Assembly: GCF_000721175.1 (NCBI RefSeq)
Contig: NZ_JOEZ01000046.1
Coordinates: forward strand, 1 to 64,000
Length of the DNA stretch: 64,000 nt
DNA from: Streptomyces anulatus
GTDB taxonomy: Bacteria; Actinomycetota; Actinomycetes; Streptomycetales; Streptomycetaceae
Reading direction: 5' to 3'
The notes beneath the pieces are model-generated. The model saw only the letters and a program-made list of their open reading frames with translations. It was not told where the DNA came from and did no database searches. The position numbers and the translations under genes are program-made. Shown here piece after piece: positions 49,562 to 59,611 of the stretch (positions within the stretch are counted from its first letter, which is position 1; each line of letters starts with the position of its first letter).

Positions 49562-50449
49562 CTAACCGGCCCCGCCGACATCGCCCGGCCAGGCCTGTGC
49601 GACCTGTTCCTCGATCTCCTCGATCTCCTCGACCGTGAACGTCTCGCCGTTCGCGGGAACGCCGACGCCCCGCCAGGTGAACGGGATGCCCCGGGCGTCG
49701 TCCGGGTCCGGGCCGTCCATCAGATGGAAGTGGAGGTGCGGTTCGGTGGTGTTGCCGGAGTTCCCCACCCGCCCGAGCCGCTGTCCGGCGCGGACCGTGT
49801 CCCCGGCCTTCACCTGGAGCGAGCCGCGCTGGACGTGGGCGTAGACGGCGTACGTGCTGTCACCGAGGTCGAGGATCACGTGGTTGCCGATGATCCGGCT
49901 CGCCCCGAGCATGTCCCGTACGCCGCCCTCGATCAGCATCAAGTAGAACAGCCCCGGCAGTGAGTTGCGGCTCAGGTGATCGCGCTGCCCGTCGCGCGCC
50001 CGGACGACCGTGGCGTCGGCCACCGCGAACAGCGGGGCGCCGAACGCCGGGAAGTCACGGTTGCGGCGGACGACCGGCCAGAAGAGGCGGAACGGCGGCC
50101 GGGCCGAGGGTTCGCCCTCCTCCCCCGTCCCGGGCTCCGCCACGATGTCGATCGCGTACGTCTGCCCGTACGCGTGCGTGCCGTGGCTCGGCACCTTGTC
50201 CGCCGGGCTGTTCAGGGCGGACCAACGGCCGGTCACCGGCGGGTCGAGCTCGACGGCGGGACGGCTCGTCGGCGTCGTCCTGGAGCCGGTGCGGCTCAGG
50301 GCGAGGCCGATGATCACAGCCATGCCCGCGGGCACGAAGGTCAGGCCGAAGGGCAGCAGCGGTTCGGTGAAGACCCCGATGAGCACCAACGCCACGAAGA
50401 CGAGCCAGCACGCGCGGTAGAGCACCATCATGGCTTTGCGGACGGACAT
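49562..50449 (-). CDS. Membrane M23-family peptidase
   Basis: A 295-residue protein with two N-terminal membrane segments (~8-50: LYRACWLVFVALVLIG and FVPAGMAVIIGLAL) and an M23/LytM-like domain (~90-285). Zinc-site candidates are HAYGQTYAID (H-x8-D), YAVYAHVQRGSL and HLHFHLMDG. The spacing of the first motif is the variant seen in this subfamily. It could cut peptidoglycan outside the membrane. ATG 50449 has GGGGGAAG before it; the upstream frame adds 11 residues without purpose. It precedes the SCP2-type gene by 10 bases, likely one operon. Confidence 0.88.
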   Translation of the reverse strand: MSVRKAMMVLYRACWLVFVALVLIGVFTEPLLPFGLTFVPAGMAVIIGLALSRTGSRTTPTSRPAVELDPPVTGRWSALNSPADKVPSHGTHAYGQTYAIDIVAEPGTGEEGEPSARPPFRLFWPVVRRNRDFPAFGAPLFAVADATVVRARDGQRDHLSRNSLPGLFYLMLIEGGVRDMLGASRIIGNHVILDLGDSTYAVYAHVQRGSLQVKAGDTVRAGQRLGRVGNSGNTTEPHLHFHLMDGPDPDDARGIPFTWRGVGVPANGETFTVEEIEEIEEQVAQAWPGDVGGAG

Positions 50450-50513
50450 GATCACTTCCCCCTGTTGTCTGCGTACGGACACGTCCCAGGCCCCTAACCG
50501 AACGGCATTGGCC

Positions 50514-51020
50514 CTACGGGCGCGCCGCCGTCAGCACCACCAGCAGCGGCACGACCCGGGCGGGCGGCACCTCGTACCTGCCTCGCCCGGCCGCGTGCAG
50601 CCATCCCGCGCCGGTCAGCTGGCGCAGGTGGTGGTAGATCTGGCCGGTGGTGCCGGCCCCGTCGAGCGCGGCCAGTTCGGCGGCCGTCCTCAGGCCGCCG
50701 AAGATCTCGCGGAGCAGGCGCAGCCGGACCGGGTGGCCCAGCGCGGCGAACGACTCGGCGGCGTCCGCCCAGTCCCCGTCGACCAGGGCCTCGGTGAGGG
50801 CGCCGTACTGCCACTCGTAACTCTCGCCGGTGGGCATCCGCACCGAACCCGTGTAGAGCACTCCCCCGTCGGCCGCGGCCTCTCCGGCGTCGGCCAGCTG
50901 CTGTTTCAGCCCGCCCAACGCCCAGAGGGCGCCGTCGCCCAGGCGGGGGGACTCGGAGTCCTGCCGCTCCAGCGCCGTGAGCCGCCTCTCCAGCTCGGCG
51001 ACCCGCTGCTCCAGCTCCAT
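50514..51020 (-). CDS. ArsR-type winged-helix transcriptional regulator
   Basis: A 168-residue regulator. An N-terminal coiled coil (MELEQRVAELERRLTALERQ) is followed by a ~45-residue linker and a winged helix (~90-155) with LGHPVRLRLLREIFGG, TTGQIYHHLRQLTGAGWL and a basic wing. ArsR-like proteins are usually repressors. No metal-binding Cys set is visible, so the signal is not a classical metal. A perfect 16-base palindrome 11 bases before the ATG strongly suggests autorepression. It is upstream of the membrane M23 gene on the same strand (64 bases), which may be a second target through read-through. Confidence 0.88.
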   Translation of the reverse strand: MELEQRVAELERRLTALERQDSESPRLGDGALWALGGLKQQLADAGEAAADGGVLYTGSVRMPTGESYEWQYGALTEALVDGDWADAAESFAALGHPVRLRLLREIFGGLRTAAELAALDGAGTTGQIYHHLRQLTGAGWLHAAGRGRYEVPPARVVPLLVVLTAARP

Positions 51021-51030
51021 GGAACCAACC

Positions 51031-51046
51031 TTACGTAATTACGTAA
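51031..51046. promoter_or_regulatory. Perfect 16-bp palindrome TTACGTAATTACGTAA over the regulator's leader
   Basis: Two back-to-back TTACGTAA half-palindromes in very GC-rich surroundings, ending 11 bases from the ATG and touching its AAGG ribosome-binding region. It is the clear candidate operator of the ArsR-type regulator. Confidence 0.8.
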
Positions 51047-51080
51047 TTCCTATCAAGGGAGTGTGGGAGGGGGGAAGGCC

Positions 51081-51115
51081 GAAGCCCCCGCCCGGACGAT
51101 CCGGGCGGGGGCTTC
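51081..51115 (-). terminator. Terminator of the purSQL unit
   Basis: GAAGCCCCCGCCCGGA pairs perfectly over 16 bases with its partner at 51100-51115 around CGA, 24 bases past the purL stop. Confidence 0.9.
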
Positions 51116-51138
51116 AGAGGTGCCGGTCGGCGCTCTGC

Positions 51139-53384
<2,246 letters not shown>

Positions 53385-53388
<4 letters not shown>

Positions 53389-54065
53389 GCGTTGACCAGC
53401 TTCTTGATGATCGAGGTGAAGAAACCGAGGCCGTCGGTGCGGCCGGTGCCGATGAGCGGCTCCACGGCGTGCTCCGGGTGCGGCATCAGGCCGACGATGT
53501 TGCCCGCGGCGTTGGTGATGCCCGCGATGTCGCGGAGCGAGCCGTTGGGGTTGCCGTCCAGGTAACGGAAGGCGACGCGGCCCTCGGCCTCCAGCTCGTC
53601 GAGCGTGCGCTCGTCGGCGGTGTACCGGCCGTCCACGTTCTTGAGCGGGACGCTGATCTCCTGGCCGGCGCTGTAGTCCGAGGTCCAGGCGGTCTCCGCG
53701 TTCTCCACCCGCAGCTTCTGGTCGCGGCAGATGAAGTGCAGGTGGTTGTTGCGCAGCATCGCGCCGGGCAGCAGGTGCGCCTCGGTCAGGATCTGGAAGC
53801 CGTTGCAGATGCCGAGGACCGGCATACCGGCCTTCGCCTGCTCGATGAGCGTTTCCATCACCGGCGAGAAGCGGGAGATGGCTCCGGCGCGGAGGTAGTC
53901 CCCGTAGGAGAAACCGCCGGCCAGGACGACCGCGTCGACCTGGTGCAGGTCCTTGTCGCGGTGCCACAGGGATACGGGCTCGGCGCCCGCGATCCGGACG
54001 GCGCGCAGGGCGTCCTGATCGTCGAGGGTGCCGGGAAAAGTGACGACGCCGATACGGGTGGTCAC
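53385..54065 (-). CDS. purQ: Phosphoribosylformylglycinamidine synthase, glutaminase subunit
   Basis: A 226-residue class-I glutamine amidotransferase. The nucleophile is in [10 protein letters not shown] and the His/Glu pair in [25 protein letters not shown] forms the oxyanion side. It releases ammonia for PurL. GTG 54065 overlaps the purS stop, and its own stop overlaps purL, so PurS, PurQ and PurL are made in step, as their complex requires. Confidence 0.98.
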
Positions 54066-54313
54066 TTCTCCTCCTCCACCTTCACGACGAAGTCCTCGAT
54101 GACGGTGTTGGCGAGGAACGTCTCGGCCAGCTCGTTAATGCGGGCGAGGGCGGCGTCGTCGACCGGCCCCTCGACCTCCAGCTCGAAACGCTTTCCCTGA
54201 CGAACGTCCGCGATTCCCTCGAAGCCGAGACGGGGCAGTGCACGCTGCACCGCCTGTCCCTGCGGGTCGAGGATCTCGGGCTTGAGCATGACGTCGACTA
54301 CGACGCGTGCCAC
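54062..54313 (-). CDS. purS: Phosphoribosylformylglycinamidine synthase, subunit PurS
   Basis: An 83-residue bridging subunit ([50 protein letters not shown]). PurS dimers link PurQ to PurL and help channel ammonia. GTG 54313 has GGGAG five bases ahead; upstream frame is not PurS sequence. It heads the purS-purQ-purL unit and is divergent from lsrL. Confidence 0.97.
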   Translation of the reverse strand: MARVVVDVMLKPEILDPQGQAVQRALPRLGFEGIADVRQGKRFELEVEGPVDDAALARINELAETFLANTVIEDFVVKVEEEK

Positions 54314-54733
54314 TGGCACTCCCGGTGTGGTGGTGTGATGCGGCTGTCTCTCCGGGGGGCTCCCCAGACCCCCGCGGGTCCACTCAGCGTACCTGGCCAA
54401 AATTTCTACGCGGGTAGATATCGGGCGACACGGACACGGCGAGCACGCCGCGCGGATCACACCGAGATATCGGACACGACACCGCACGGAAAAGGTCTGG
54501 AAAAAACCCGCCCGGATTGCACACGGATTGCACACGGACACGCGGATGCAATTGGCTGGGCTTCACAATGCGGTGCCCACCGCTGTACAAATGATTACCG
54601 GGGAAAGCAACATTGCCCCGGGGACAACGGAACAGTCGACATCTCGTCGATCCGCATCCGCCCGCCTGACAGCCGGAAGGCCGGCATCCGCGCACGCACA
54701 ACGCGCCGGTGCCGTAGGAAAGGACCGATATCC
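54314..54733. other. Divergent purS / lsrL regulatory region
   Basis: 420 bases with lower GC than the flanks. It contains two copies of AGATATCGG (54416-54424 and 54465-54473), a tandem repeat of CGGATTGCACA with an 11-base period (54513-54534), AT-rich tracts around 54400 and 54500-54600, and CCGGGG-N12-CCCCGG near 54600-54623. Lsr2 proteins bind AT-rich DNA, so autoregulation of lsrL is plausible. Confidence 0.6.
54513..54534. repeat. Tandem direct repeat CGGATTGCACA x2, 11-bp period
   Basis: Two exact 11-base copies in tandem, one helical turn each, with a partial third (CGGA). They lie ~200 bases upstream of lsrL and ~200 bases from purS. Confidence 0.6.
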
Positions 54734-55069
54734 GTGGCTCAGCGCGTAGTGGTGACGCTCTTCGACGACATCGACGGGGGAGCGGCGGCGGAAACGGTGA
54801 CCTTCGCCCTGGACGGGAAGACCTACGAGATCGATCTCAATCCCGCCAACGCGAAGAAACTGCGGAAGACCCTGGCACCTTACGTGGCCGCCGGCCGTAA
54901 GCAGACAAATGCCGGCAAGCACGGCAGGACGCCCGCGGCCTACCACCACACCTCCCTCGCCCCGGACCCGGCGGCCGTCCGCGCCTGGGCCCGCTCGCAC
55001 CGGATGGAGGTGCCGGCCCGGGGCCGCATCCCGAAGAAGGTCTACGAGGCGTTCGACGCGGCCGAGTGA
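54734..55069 (+). CDS. Lsr2-family nucleoid-associated protein (LsrL-type)
   Basis: A 111-residue xenogeneic-silencer-type protein. The N-terminal oligomerisation part is AQRVVVTLFDDIDGGAAAETV with FALDGKTYEIDLN; the C-terminal DNA-binding part is VRAWARSHRMEVPARGRIPKKV, whose RGR enters the minor groove of AT-rich DNA. Streptomyces has Lsr2 and a paralogue, LsrL; the position next to purS matches LsrL of S. coelicolor (SCO4076) as I recall. GTG 54734 has AAAGGA about 10 bases upstream. The long AT-rich upstream region could itself be bound by the product. Confidence 0.93.
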   Translation: MAQRVVVTLFDDIDGGAAAETVTFALDGKTYEIDLNPANAKKLRKTLAPYVAAGRKQTNAGKHGRTPAAYHHTSLAPDPAAVRAWARSHRMEVPARGRIPKKVYEAFDAAE

Positions 55070-55219
55070 GCCGGCAGGGCCGGGTGGGCGTCCGGGCCGG
55101 CCCGCCGGACGCTCCGTCAGGCGGCCCCGGGCGCACCGTCGACCGGGCCTCGGGGCTCCGGTCCGGGCCCGGTCCGGTGCCGGTCCGGACCCGGTCCGCA
55201 GGTTCCGCGGGGAGCCGAC

Positions 55220-55250
55220 TTGCGCGACACCCCTGCAGGTCGGCTAGAGT
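55220..55250 (+). promoter_or_regulatory. Promoter of tRNA-Gly(UCC)
   Basis: TTGCGC (55220-55225), a 19-base spacer and TAGAGT (55245-55250), 49 bases before the tRNA. Confidence 0.6.
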
Positions 55251-55299
55251 CTGGAGCACGCCGAGGGGCGAGGCCGCAAAGCCAAATCCCACGCAGCGT

Positions 55300-55371
55300 G
55301 CGGGTGTAGTTCAGTAGTAGAACATCCCCCTTCCAGGGGGAAGGCGCAGTGTGCAATTCCTGTCACCCGCT
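55300..55371 (+). tRNA. tRNA-Gly(UCC), atypical D and T loops
   Basis: 72 bases with sound acceptor (GCGGGTG/CACCCGC), D (GTTC/GAAC) and anticodon (TCCCC/GGGGA) stems and anticodon loop CTTCCAG. It departs from the rule in three ways. The D loop is AGTAGTA, so G18 is A. The T loop is TGCAATT, so T55 is G. The T stem pairs well only if T55350 is bulged, leaving a 4-base variable loop. G18 and T55 normally pair with each other, so both partners are lost together. Discriminator T; CCA not encoded. It may serve a role other than ordinary translation. Confidence 0.88.
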
Positions 55372-55382
55372 CTGCACGACTC

Positions 55383-55412
55383 TTCGGACCACTTCATTGG
55401 ATCAGGTAGAGT
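55383..55412 (+). promoter_or_regulatory. Promoter of tRNA-Gly(GCC) copy 1
   Basis: TTCGGA (55383-55388), an 18-base spacer and TAGAGT (55407-55412). It shows that the two neighbouring tRNA-Gly genes are separate units. Confidence 0.65.
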
Positions 55413-55450
55413 AGTGCTCGCTCCACCGGTGAAAGCCGAGTGGCTGCACT

Positions 55451-55523
55451 GCGGACGTAGCTCAGTTGGTAGAGCGCAACCTTGCCAAGGTTGAGGTCGC
55501 CAGTTCGAACCTGGTCGTCCGCT
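55451..55523 (+). tRNA. tRNA-Gly(GCC), copy 1
   Basis: 73 bases, acceptor GCGGACG/CGTCCGC, canonical D loop with GG, anticodon loop TTGCCAA, canonical T arm CCAGTTCGAACCTGG. It is a normal tRNA-Gly for contrast with the UCC gene 80 bases upstream. Confidence 0.97.
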
Positions 55524-55530
55524 CAGCAGC

Positions 55531-55561
55531 AAAGGCCCTGACCTTCTCGGTCAGGGCCTTT
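55531..55561 (+). terminator. Terminator of tRNA-Gly(GCC) copy 1
   Basis: AAAGGCCCTGACC pairs perfectly with GGTCAGGGCCTTT around a 5-base centre (TTCTC region). Confidence 0.88.
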
Positions 55562-55593
55562 GCCGTGTTCCCGGTCTCCTTCCCGAACCACGC

Positions 55594-55609
55594 CATGACG
55601 TTTGTCATG
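55594..55609. promoter_or_regulatory. Inverted repeat CATGAC-N4-GTCATG before the ABC/two-component operon
   Basis: Perfect 6-base arms with a 4-base centre, 57 bases upstream of the ABC ATPase start. LuxR-type response regulators bind sites of this size; the regulator encoded at the end of the same operon is the obvious candidate. Confidence 0.65.
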
Positions 55610-55665
55610 AGCAGTGGTGACAGCGCGCACTGCTCGCGGGCCGGCTCCGGCGGAAACCTTGAAGC

Positions 55666-56673
55666 ATGACCAGCGACGACATTCTCAGCGACCGCGTGGA
55701 CGGTCCCGTGATCGAGGCGAACGGGGTCCGACGCCGATACGCCGGCGGCTTCGAGGCCGTGTCCGGGATCTCCTTCTCCGTGGCCCGCGGCGAACTGTTC
55801 GCCCTGCTCGGGACGAACGGCGCGGGCAAGACCTCCACCGTGGAACTCCTGGAGGGCCTGGCGCCGCCGACCGACGGCACGGTCCGGGTCCTCGGCCACG
55901 ACCCGTACCGCGAACGCGCCGCCGTCCGCCCCCGTACCGGGGTGATGCTCCAGGAAGGCGGCTTCCCCTGTGACCTCACGGTCATGGAGACCGTACGCAT
56001 GTGGTCGGCCTGCACCACCGGCGCACGCCCCGCCGGCGAGGCCCTGGAGATGGTCGGCCTGACCGGCCGGGCCGACGTGCGGGTCAAGCAGCTGTCCGGC
56101 GGCGAGAAGCGCCGCCTCGACCTGGCCCTCGCCCTGACGTCCCGGCCCGAGGTGCTCTTCCTCGACGAGCCGACGACCGGGCTGGACGCCCAGGGCCGGC
56201 AGGAGACCTGGGAGCTCGTCCGGGCGCTGCGGGGCAACGGCACCACCGTGCTGCTGACCACGCACTACCTGGAGGAGGCCGAGGCGCTCGCGGACCGCCT
56301 GGCGATCATGCATCAGGGGAGGATCGTGACGACCGGGACGATCGCCGAGGTGACCGCGCAGCAGCCGGCCAGGATCCGTTTCGTGCTGCCCGAGGCCGTG
56401 CCGGCGGCGCGTCTGCCGCTCTCGCTGCGGGCCGCGGCCGAGGGGTCCCGGGTCGAGATCCGCACCCCCGCCCTCCAGGAGTCGCTGCACGAACTCCTGG
56501 AGTGGGCCCGGGAGTCCGGCGTACGGCTGCACGGCCTCGACGCCCGATCCGCCTCCCTGGAGGAGGCGTTCCTCGACATCGCGAAGACCCGGCACGCGCT
56601 CCTGGACCAGGACCCGCGCCAGGTCCCGGACCGCTCCACCCGCTCCGGCGGCACGAAGAAGGTGACGGCATGA
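55666..56673 (+). CDS. ABC transporter ATP-binding protein
   Basis: A 335-residue ATPase of the drug/lipid-exporter (DrrA/CcmA-like) type. Walker A is GTNGAGKTST, the signature LSGGEKRRLDLA, Walker B VLFLDEPTTGLD and the switch His in TTHYLEEAE. A C-terminal regulatory extension (~235-335) has the Glu-Glu-Ala-Phe motif (SLEEAFLDIAK) typical of this group. It pairs with the permease whose ATG overlaps its stop. The operon ends with a histidine kinase and response regulator, an arrangement common for sensing and exporting membrane-active compounds. Confidence 0.95.
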   Translation: MTSDDILSDRVDGPVIEANGVRRRYAGGFEAVSGISFSVARGELFALLGTNGAGKTSTVELLEGLAPPTDGTVRVLGHDPYRERAAVRPRTGVMLQEGGFPCDLTVMETVRMWSACTTGARPAGEALEMVGLTGRADVRVKQLSGGEKRRLDLALALTSRPEVLFLDEPTTGLDAQGRQETWELVRALRGNGTTVLLTTHYLEEAEALADRLAIMHQGRIVTTGTIAEVTAQQPARIRFVLPEAVPAARLPLSLRAAAEGSRVEIRTPALQESLHELLEWARESGVRLHGLDARSASLEEAFLDIAKTRHALLDQDPRQVPDRSTRSGGTKKVTA

Positions 56674-57491
56674 CGACCACCACGACCCCCGTCCCCGGCC
56701 GGACTTCCGCCGGCTCCCCCACGGGCGCGGCGGCCGTGGCCCGGCGGCTGACCGCCCTCGGCCGCGCCGAGCTGATCCTCCTGGTACGCAACCGGACCGC
56801 GATCGTCGTGGCCCTGCTGCTGCCGCTCGCGATGATCTTCGCGATGCGGTCCTCGCTCGAACAGATCGACCTCGGCGGCACCGGGCTCACCGTCGCGGGC
56901 GCCACTCTGACCGGCGGCATCGGCATGGTGCTCGTCCAGGTCGTCTACATGAACCTCGTCTCCGCGTACGTCGCCCGGCGCGAGGAACTCGTCCTGAAGC
57001 GGCTGCGCACCGGGGAGATCTCCGACCGCGAGATCCTCATCGGCACCGCGCTGCCGTCCGTCGCGCTGGCCCTCGCCCAGTGCGTGCTGCTCGTGGTGGC
57101 CGGCGCGATCGCCTTCGACCTGAGCGCCCCGCACCGACCCGGCCTCCTGCTGGCCGGACTGCTGCTGGGATTCGTCCTGATGTCCGCCCTGGCGGCGGCG
57201 ACCGCCGTGATCACCCGGACGGTGCAGACCTCGCAGCTCACCACCCTGCCGCTGTTCTTCGTCTCACTGTTCGGCTCCGGACTGTTCGTCCCGCTGGCGG
57301 TGTTCCCGGACGGGCTGGCCTCCGTGCTGGAGCTGCTGCCGATGACGGGCGTGATGACCCTGATCCGGCACGGCTGGCTCGGCGGCGTCGGGAGCGGTGA
57401 CCTGCTCGTCGCCGGGGTGACCGCGCTGGCCTGGACCGCTTTCGGCGTGTTTGCTGTGCGACGGTGGTTCCGCTGGGACCCGCGCGGCTGA
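56670..57491 (+). CDS. ABC-2-type transporter permease
   Basis: A 273-residue membrane protein with about six segments, including TAIVVALLLPLAMIFAM, MVLVQVVYMNLVSAYV, a reductase-like loop EELVLKRLRTGEISDREIL typical of ABC-2 permeases, and FFVSLFGSGLFVPLAVFP. It would form the channel for the preceding ATPase. ATG 56670 overlaps the ATPase stop by four bases. The substrate is unknown; the sensor kinase following suggests induction by the exported molecule. Confidence 0.93.
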   Translation: MTTTTTPVPGRTSAGSPTGAAAVARRLTALGRAELILLVRNRTAIVVALLLPLAMIFAMRSSLEQIDLGGTGLTVAGATLTGGIGMVLVQVVYMNLVSAYVARREELVLKRLRTGEISDREILIGTALPSVALALAQCVLLVVAGAIAFDLSAPHRPGLLLAGLLLGFVLMSALAAATAVITRTVQTSQLTTLPLFFVSLFGSGLFVPLAVFPDGLASVLELLPMTGVMTLIRHGWLGGVGSGDLLVAGVTALAWTAFGVFAVRRWFRWDPRG

Positions 57492-57492
57492 C

Positions 57493-58842
57493 ATGAAGGG
57501 GCTGAGGGGCGTGTTCGGTCGGGTACGGGGCTGGCGGCGCGACTGGCACGAGCGCAGCAAGCTCCAGCGCATCGACCTCTACACGCGGGTGACGCTCTGC
57601 TCGATCACCTGGTTCTTCGCGGTGTCCTGGGGGCTGCTGCCCCTCGGGGAGACCCTGGGCGAGGGACCGGTGGCGGTGGCCCTGGGAGGAGCGTTCCTCA
57701 CCGCCAACATCGCCCAGTCCGTGCTGAGCAACCGCAATCTGACCCCCGCCTTCGACGACTACCGGGGGACGGGCCCGTTCCCCCCGGGGCGGTTGCGCCT
57801 GCCCGCCGCGCTCCAGGTGCTGATGACCGGCCTTCTGGTGGCACTCGCGGCGGTGGGAGGCGTGAAGGACGAGGGGCTCGTACTGCTGGTGCTGGACCTG
57901 CCCGTGGCGTTCGCCATCCCGTACGTCCTGATCGTCCCGGTCCGGAAGTTCCTGCTCCACGCCGCCGCCTTCTCCGCGGCCGTCGTGGCGCTCCTGGCGG
58001 CCGTGGGCGTGCCGGGCGGGCCGCTGTTCGGGGCGGCGCTCTCGCTGGTCGTCGTCACCCTGCTGGTGCTCTCCTCGGCCCGGCCGAGCGTCTGGAGCCT
58101 GTCCGTGATGTGGCAGGCGGAGGAGGCGCGGGACATGCAGGCCCGGCTGGCGGTGGCGGAGGAGCGGCTGCGGTTCGGCCGGGACATGCACGACGTGCTG
58201 GGCCGCAACCTCTCGGTGATCGCCCTGAAGAGCGAGCTGGCCGTGGAGCTGGCCCAGCGTGGGAACCCCGCGGCGATGGACCAGATGGTCGAGGTGCAGC
58301 GGATCGCCCGTGCGTCGCAGCAGGAGGTCCGCGATGTCGTACGCGGCTACCGGGAGGCCGATCTGCCGACCGAGCTCATGGGCGCTCAGGGCGTGCTGCA
58401 GGCCGCCGGGATCTCCTGCACCGTCGAGGGCGCGGACGGCCCGGCCGGCATCGGGGCTCCCGCCGCCGTCCAGGCCGCGCTCGGCTGGGTGGTGCGCGAG
58501 ACCGCGACGAACGTCCTGCGCCACGGCGACCCGCGCCACTGCTGGATCCGGCTCACACGGACACGGGACGCGGTGGTCCTGGAGGTCGAGAACGACGGGG
58601 CCGGCGCCACCCGCCCGCTCGGCGGCGCGGACGACGACGGCGGCGGCGGTTCGGGCCTCGCCGGGCTGCGCGAACGGCTCGGGGCGCTCGGGGGATCGCT
58701 CACCGCCGGAGCCGCCGGGGACGACCTCTTCCGGGTGACGGCGACGGTGCCGCTCACGGCTCCCCGCTCGGATGCGAACGGCCGCCCGGATCCCGCGGAC
58801 CCCTCTCCCGGCTCCCTTTCCGCTCCTCCGGAGGAACGATGA
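57493..58842 (+). CDS. Sensor histidine kinase (HisKA_3 / DesK-like)
   Basis: A 449-residue kinase. The N-terminal ~190 residues have five or six membrane segments without a large external domain. The dimerisation/phosphate-acceptor helix is RFGRDMHDVLGRNLSVIALKSE, cut here to its core DMHDVLGRNLSVIALK with the phosphorylated His in DMHD. The ATPase domain has VVRETATNVLRHG (N box), VENDG (G1) and GLAGLRERLGALGG (G2), and a Pro/Ser-rich tail ends the protein. Kinases with this build often sense membrane state. ATG 57493 lies just after the permease stop and the 3' end overlaps the regulator start. Confidence 0.95.
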   Translation: MKGLRGVFGRVRGWRRDWHERSKLQRIDLYTRVTLCSITWFFAVSWGLLPLGETLGEGPVAVALGGAFLTANIAQSVLSNRNLTPAFDDYRGTGPFPPGRLRLPAALQVLMTGLLVALAAVGGVKDEGLVLLVLDLPVAFAIPYVLIVPVRKFLLHAAAFSAAVVALLAAVGVPGGPLFGAALSLVVVTLLVLSSARPSVWSLSVMWQAEEARDMQARLAVAEERLRFGRDMHDVLGRNLSVIALKSELAVELAQRGNPAAMDQMVEVQRIARASQQEVRDVVRGYREADLPTELMGAQGVLQAAGISCTVEGADGPAGIGAPAAVQAALGWVVRETATNVLRHGDPRHCWIRLTRTRDAVVLEVENDGAGATRPLGGADDDGGGGSGLAGLRERLGALGGSLTAGAAGDDLFRVTATVPLTAPRSDANGRPDPADPSPGSLSAPPEER

Positions 58843-59459
58843 CCACCGCGCAGCCCCTGCGGGTCCTGCTGGCCGACGACGAGCACCTGATCCGGGGCGC
58901 GCTGGCCGCGCTGCTCGCCCTGGAGGAGGACCTCGCCGTGGTCGCGGAGGCGGCCAGCGGCCCCGAGGCGCTGGCGATGGCTCTGGCGCACCGGCCCGAC
59001 GTCGCCGTCCTGGATCTCCAGATGCCGGGGGCGGACGGTGTGAAGGTCGCCACATCGCTGCGGACGGAACTGCCGCACTGCCGCACCATGATCGTGACCA
59101 GCCACGGCCGCCCCGGGCACCTCAAGCGGGCCCTGGCCGCCGGCGTGCGGGGGTTCGTCCCTAAGACCGTCAGCGCCCGGCGGCTGGCCGAGATCATCCG
59201 TACCGTCCACGCCGGGAACCGTTACGTGGATCCGGAGTTGGCGGCCGACGCCATCTCCGCCGGGGACTCGCCGCTGACCGCCAGGGAGGCCGAGGTGCTC
59301 GAACTGGCGGCGGACGGGGCGCCGGTCGCGGAGATCGCGGAGCGGGCCTCGCTGTCCCAGGGGACCGTACGCAACTACCTGTCGTCGGCCGCCACCAAGA
59401 TCGGTGCGGAGAACCGGCACACGGCAGTGCGTCTCGCCCGCGAGCGGGGTTGGGTATAG
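58839..59459 (+). CDS. LuxR/NarL-type response regulator
   Basis: A 206-residue two-component regulator. The receiver (~8-125) has LLADDEH, the phosphorylated Asp in AVLDLQMPG, the switch Thr/Ser in IVTSHGR and the Lys in FVPKTV. The C-terminal helix-turn-helix (~140-205) is SPLTAREAEVLELAADGAPVAEIAE (core LTAREAEVLELAADG) with SLSQGTVRNYLS. ATG 58839 has GGAGGAACG before it and overlaps the kinase stop. It probably controls its own operon through CATGAC-N4-GTCATG. The -10 (TATAGT) of the next tRNA overlaps its stop codon. Confidence 0.95.
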   Translation: MTTAQPLRVLLADDEHLIRGALAALLALEEDLAVVAEAASGPEALAMALAHRPDVAVLDLQMPGADGVKVATSLRTELPHCRTMIVTSHGRPGHLKRALAAGVRGFVPKTVSARRLAEIIRTVHAGNRYVDPELAADAISAGDSPLTAREAEVLELAADGAPVAEIAERASLSQGTVRNYLSSAATKIGAENRHTAVRLARERGWV

Positions 59460-59482
59460 TAGGCATCGCGCTTCGGCGCACT

Positions 59483-59555
59483 GCGGACGTAGCTCAGTTG
59501 GTAGAGCGCAACCTTGCCAAGGTTGAGGTCGCCAGTTCGAACCTGGTCGTCCGCT
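59483..59555 (+). tRNA. tRNA-Gly(GCC), copy 2
   Basis: Identical over 73 bases to the copy at 55451. Its -10, TATAGT at 59455-59460, overlaps the stop codon of the response-regulator gene. Confidence 0.97.
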
Positions 59556-59563
59556 CCGGATGA

Positions 59564-59593
59564 GAAGCCCCGGTCCTTTCGGACCGGGGCTTC
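59564..59593. terminator. Terminator of tRNA-Gly(GCC) copy 2, shared with purC
   Basis: GAAGCCCCGGTCC pairs perfectly with GGACCGGGGCTTC around a TTTC loop, between convergent units. Confidence 0.88.
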
Positions 59594-59611
59594 CTGCGTA
59601 TCCGCCTGGCC

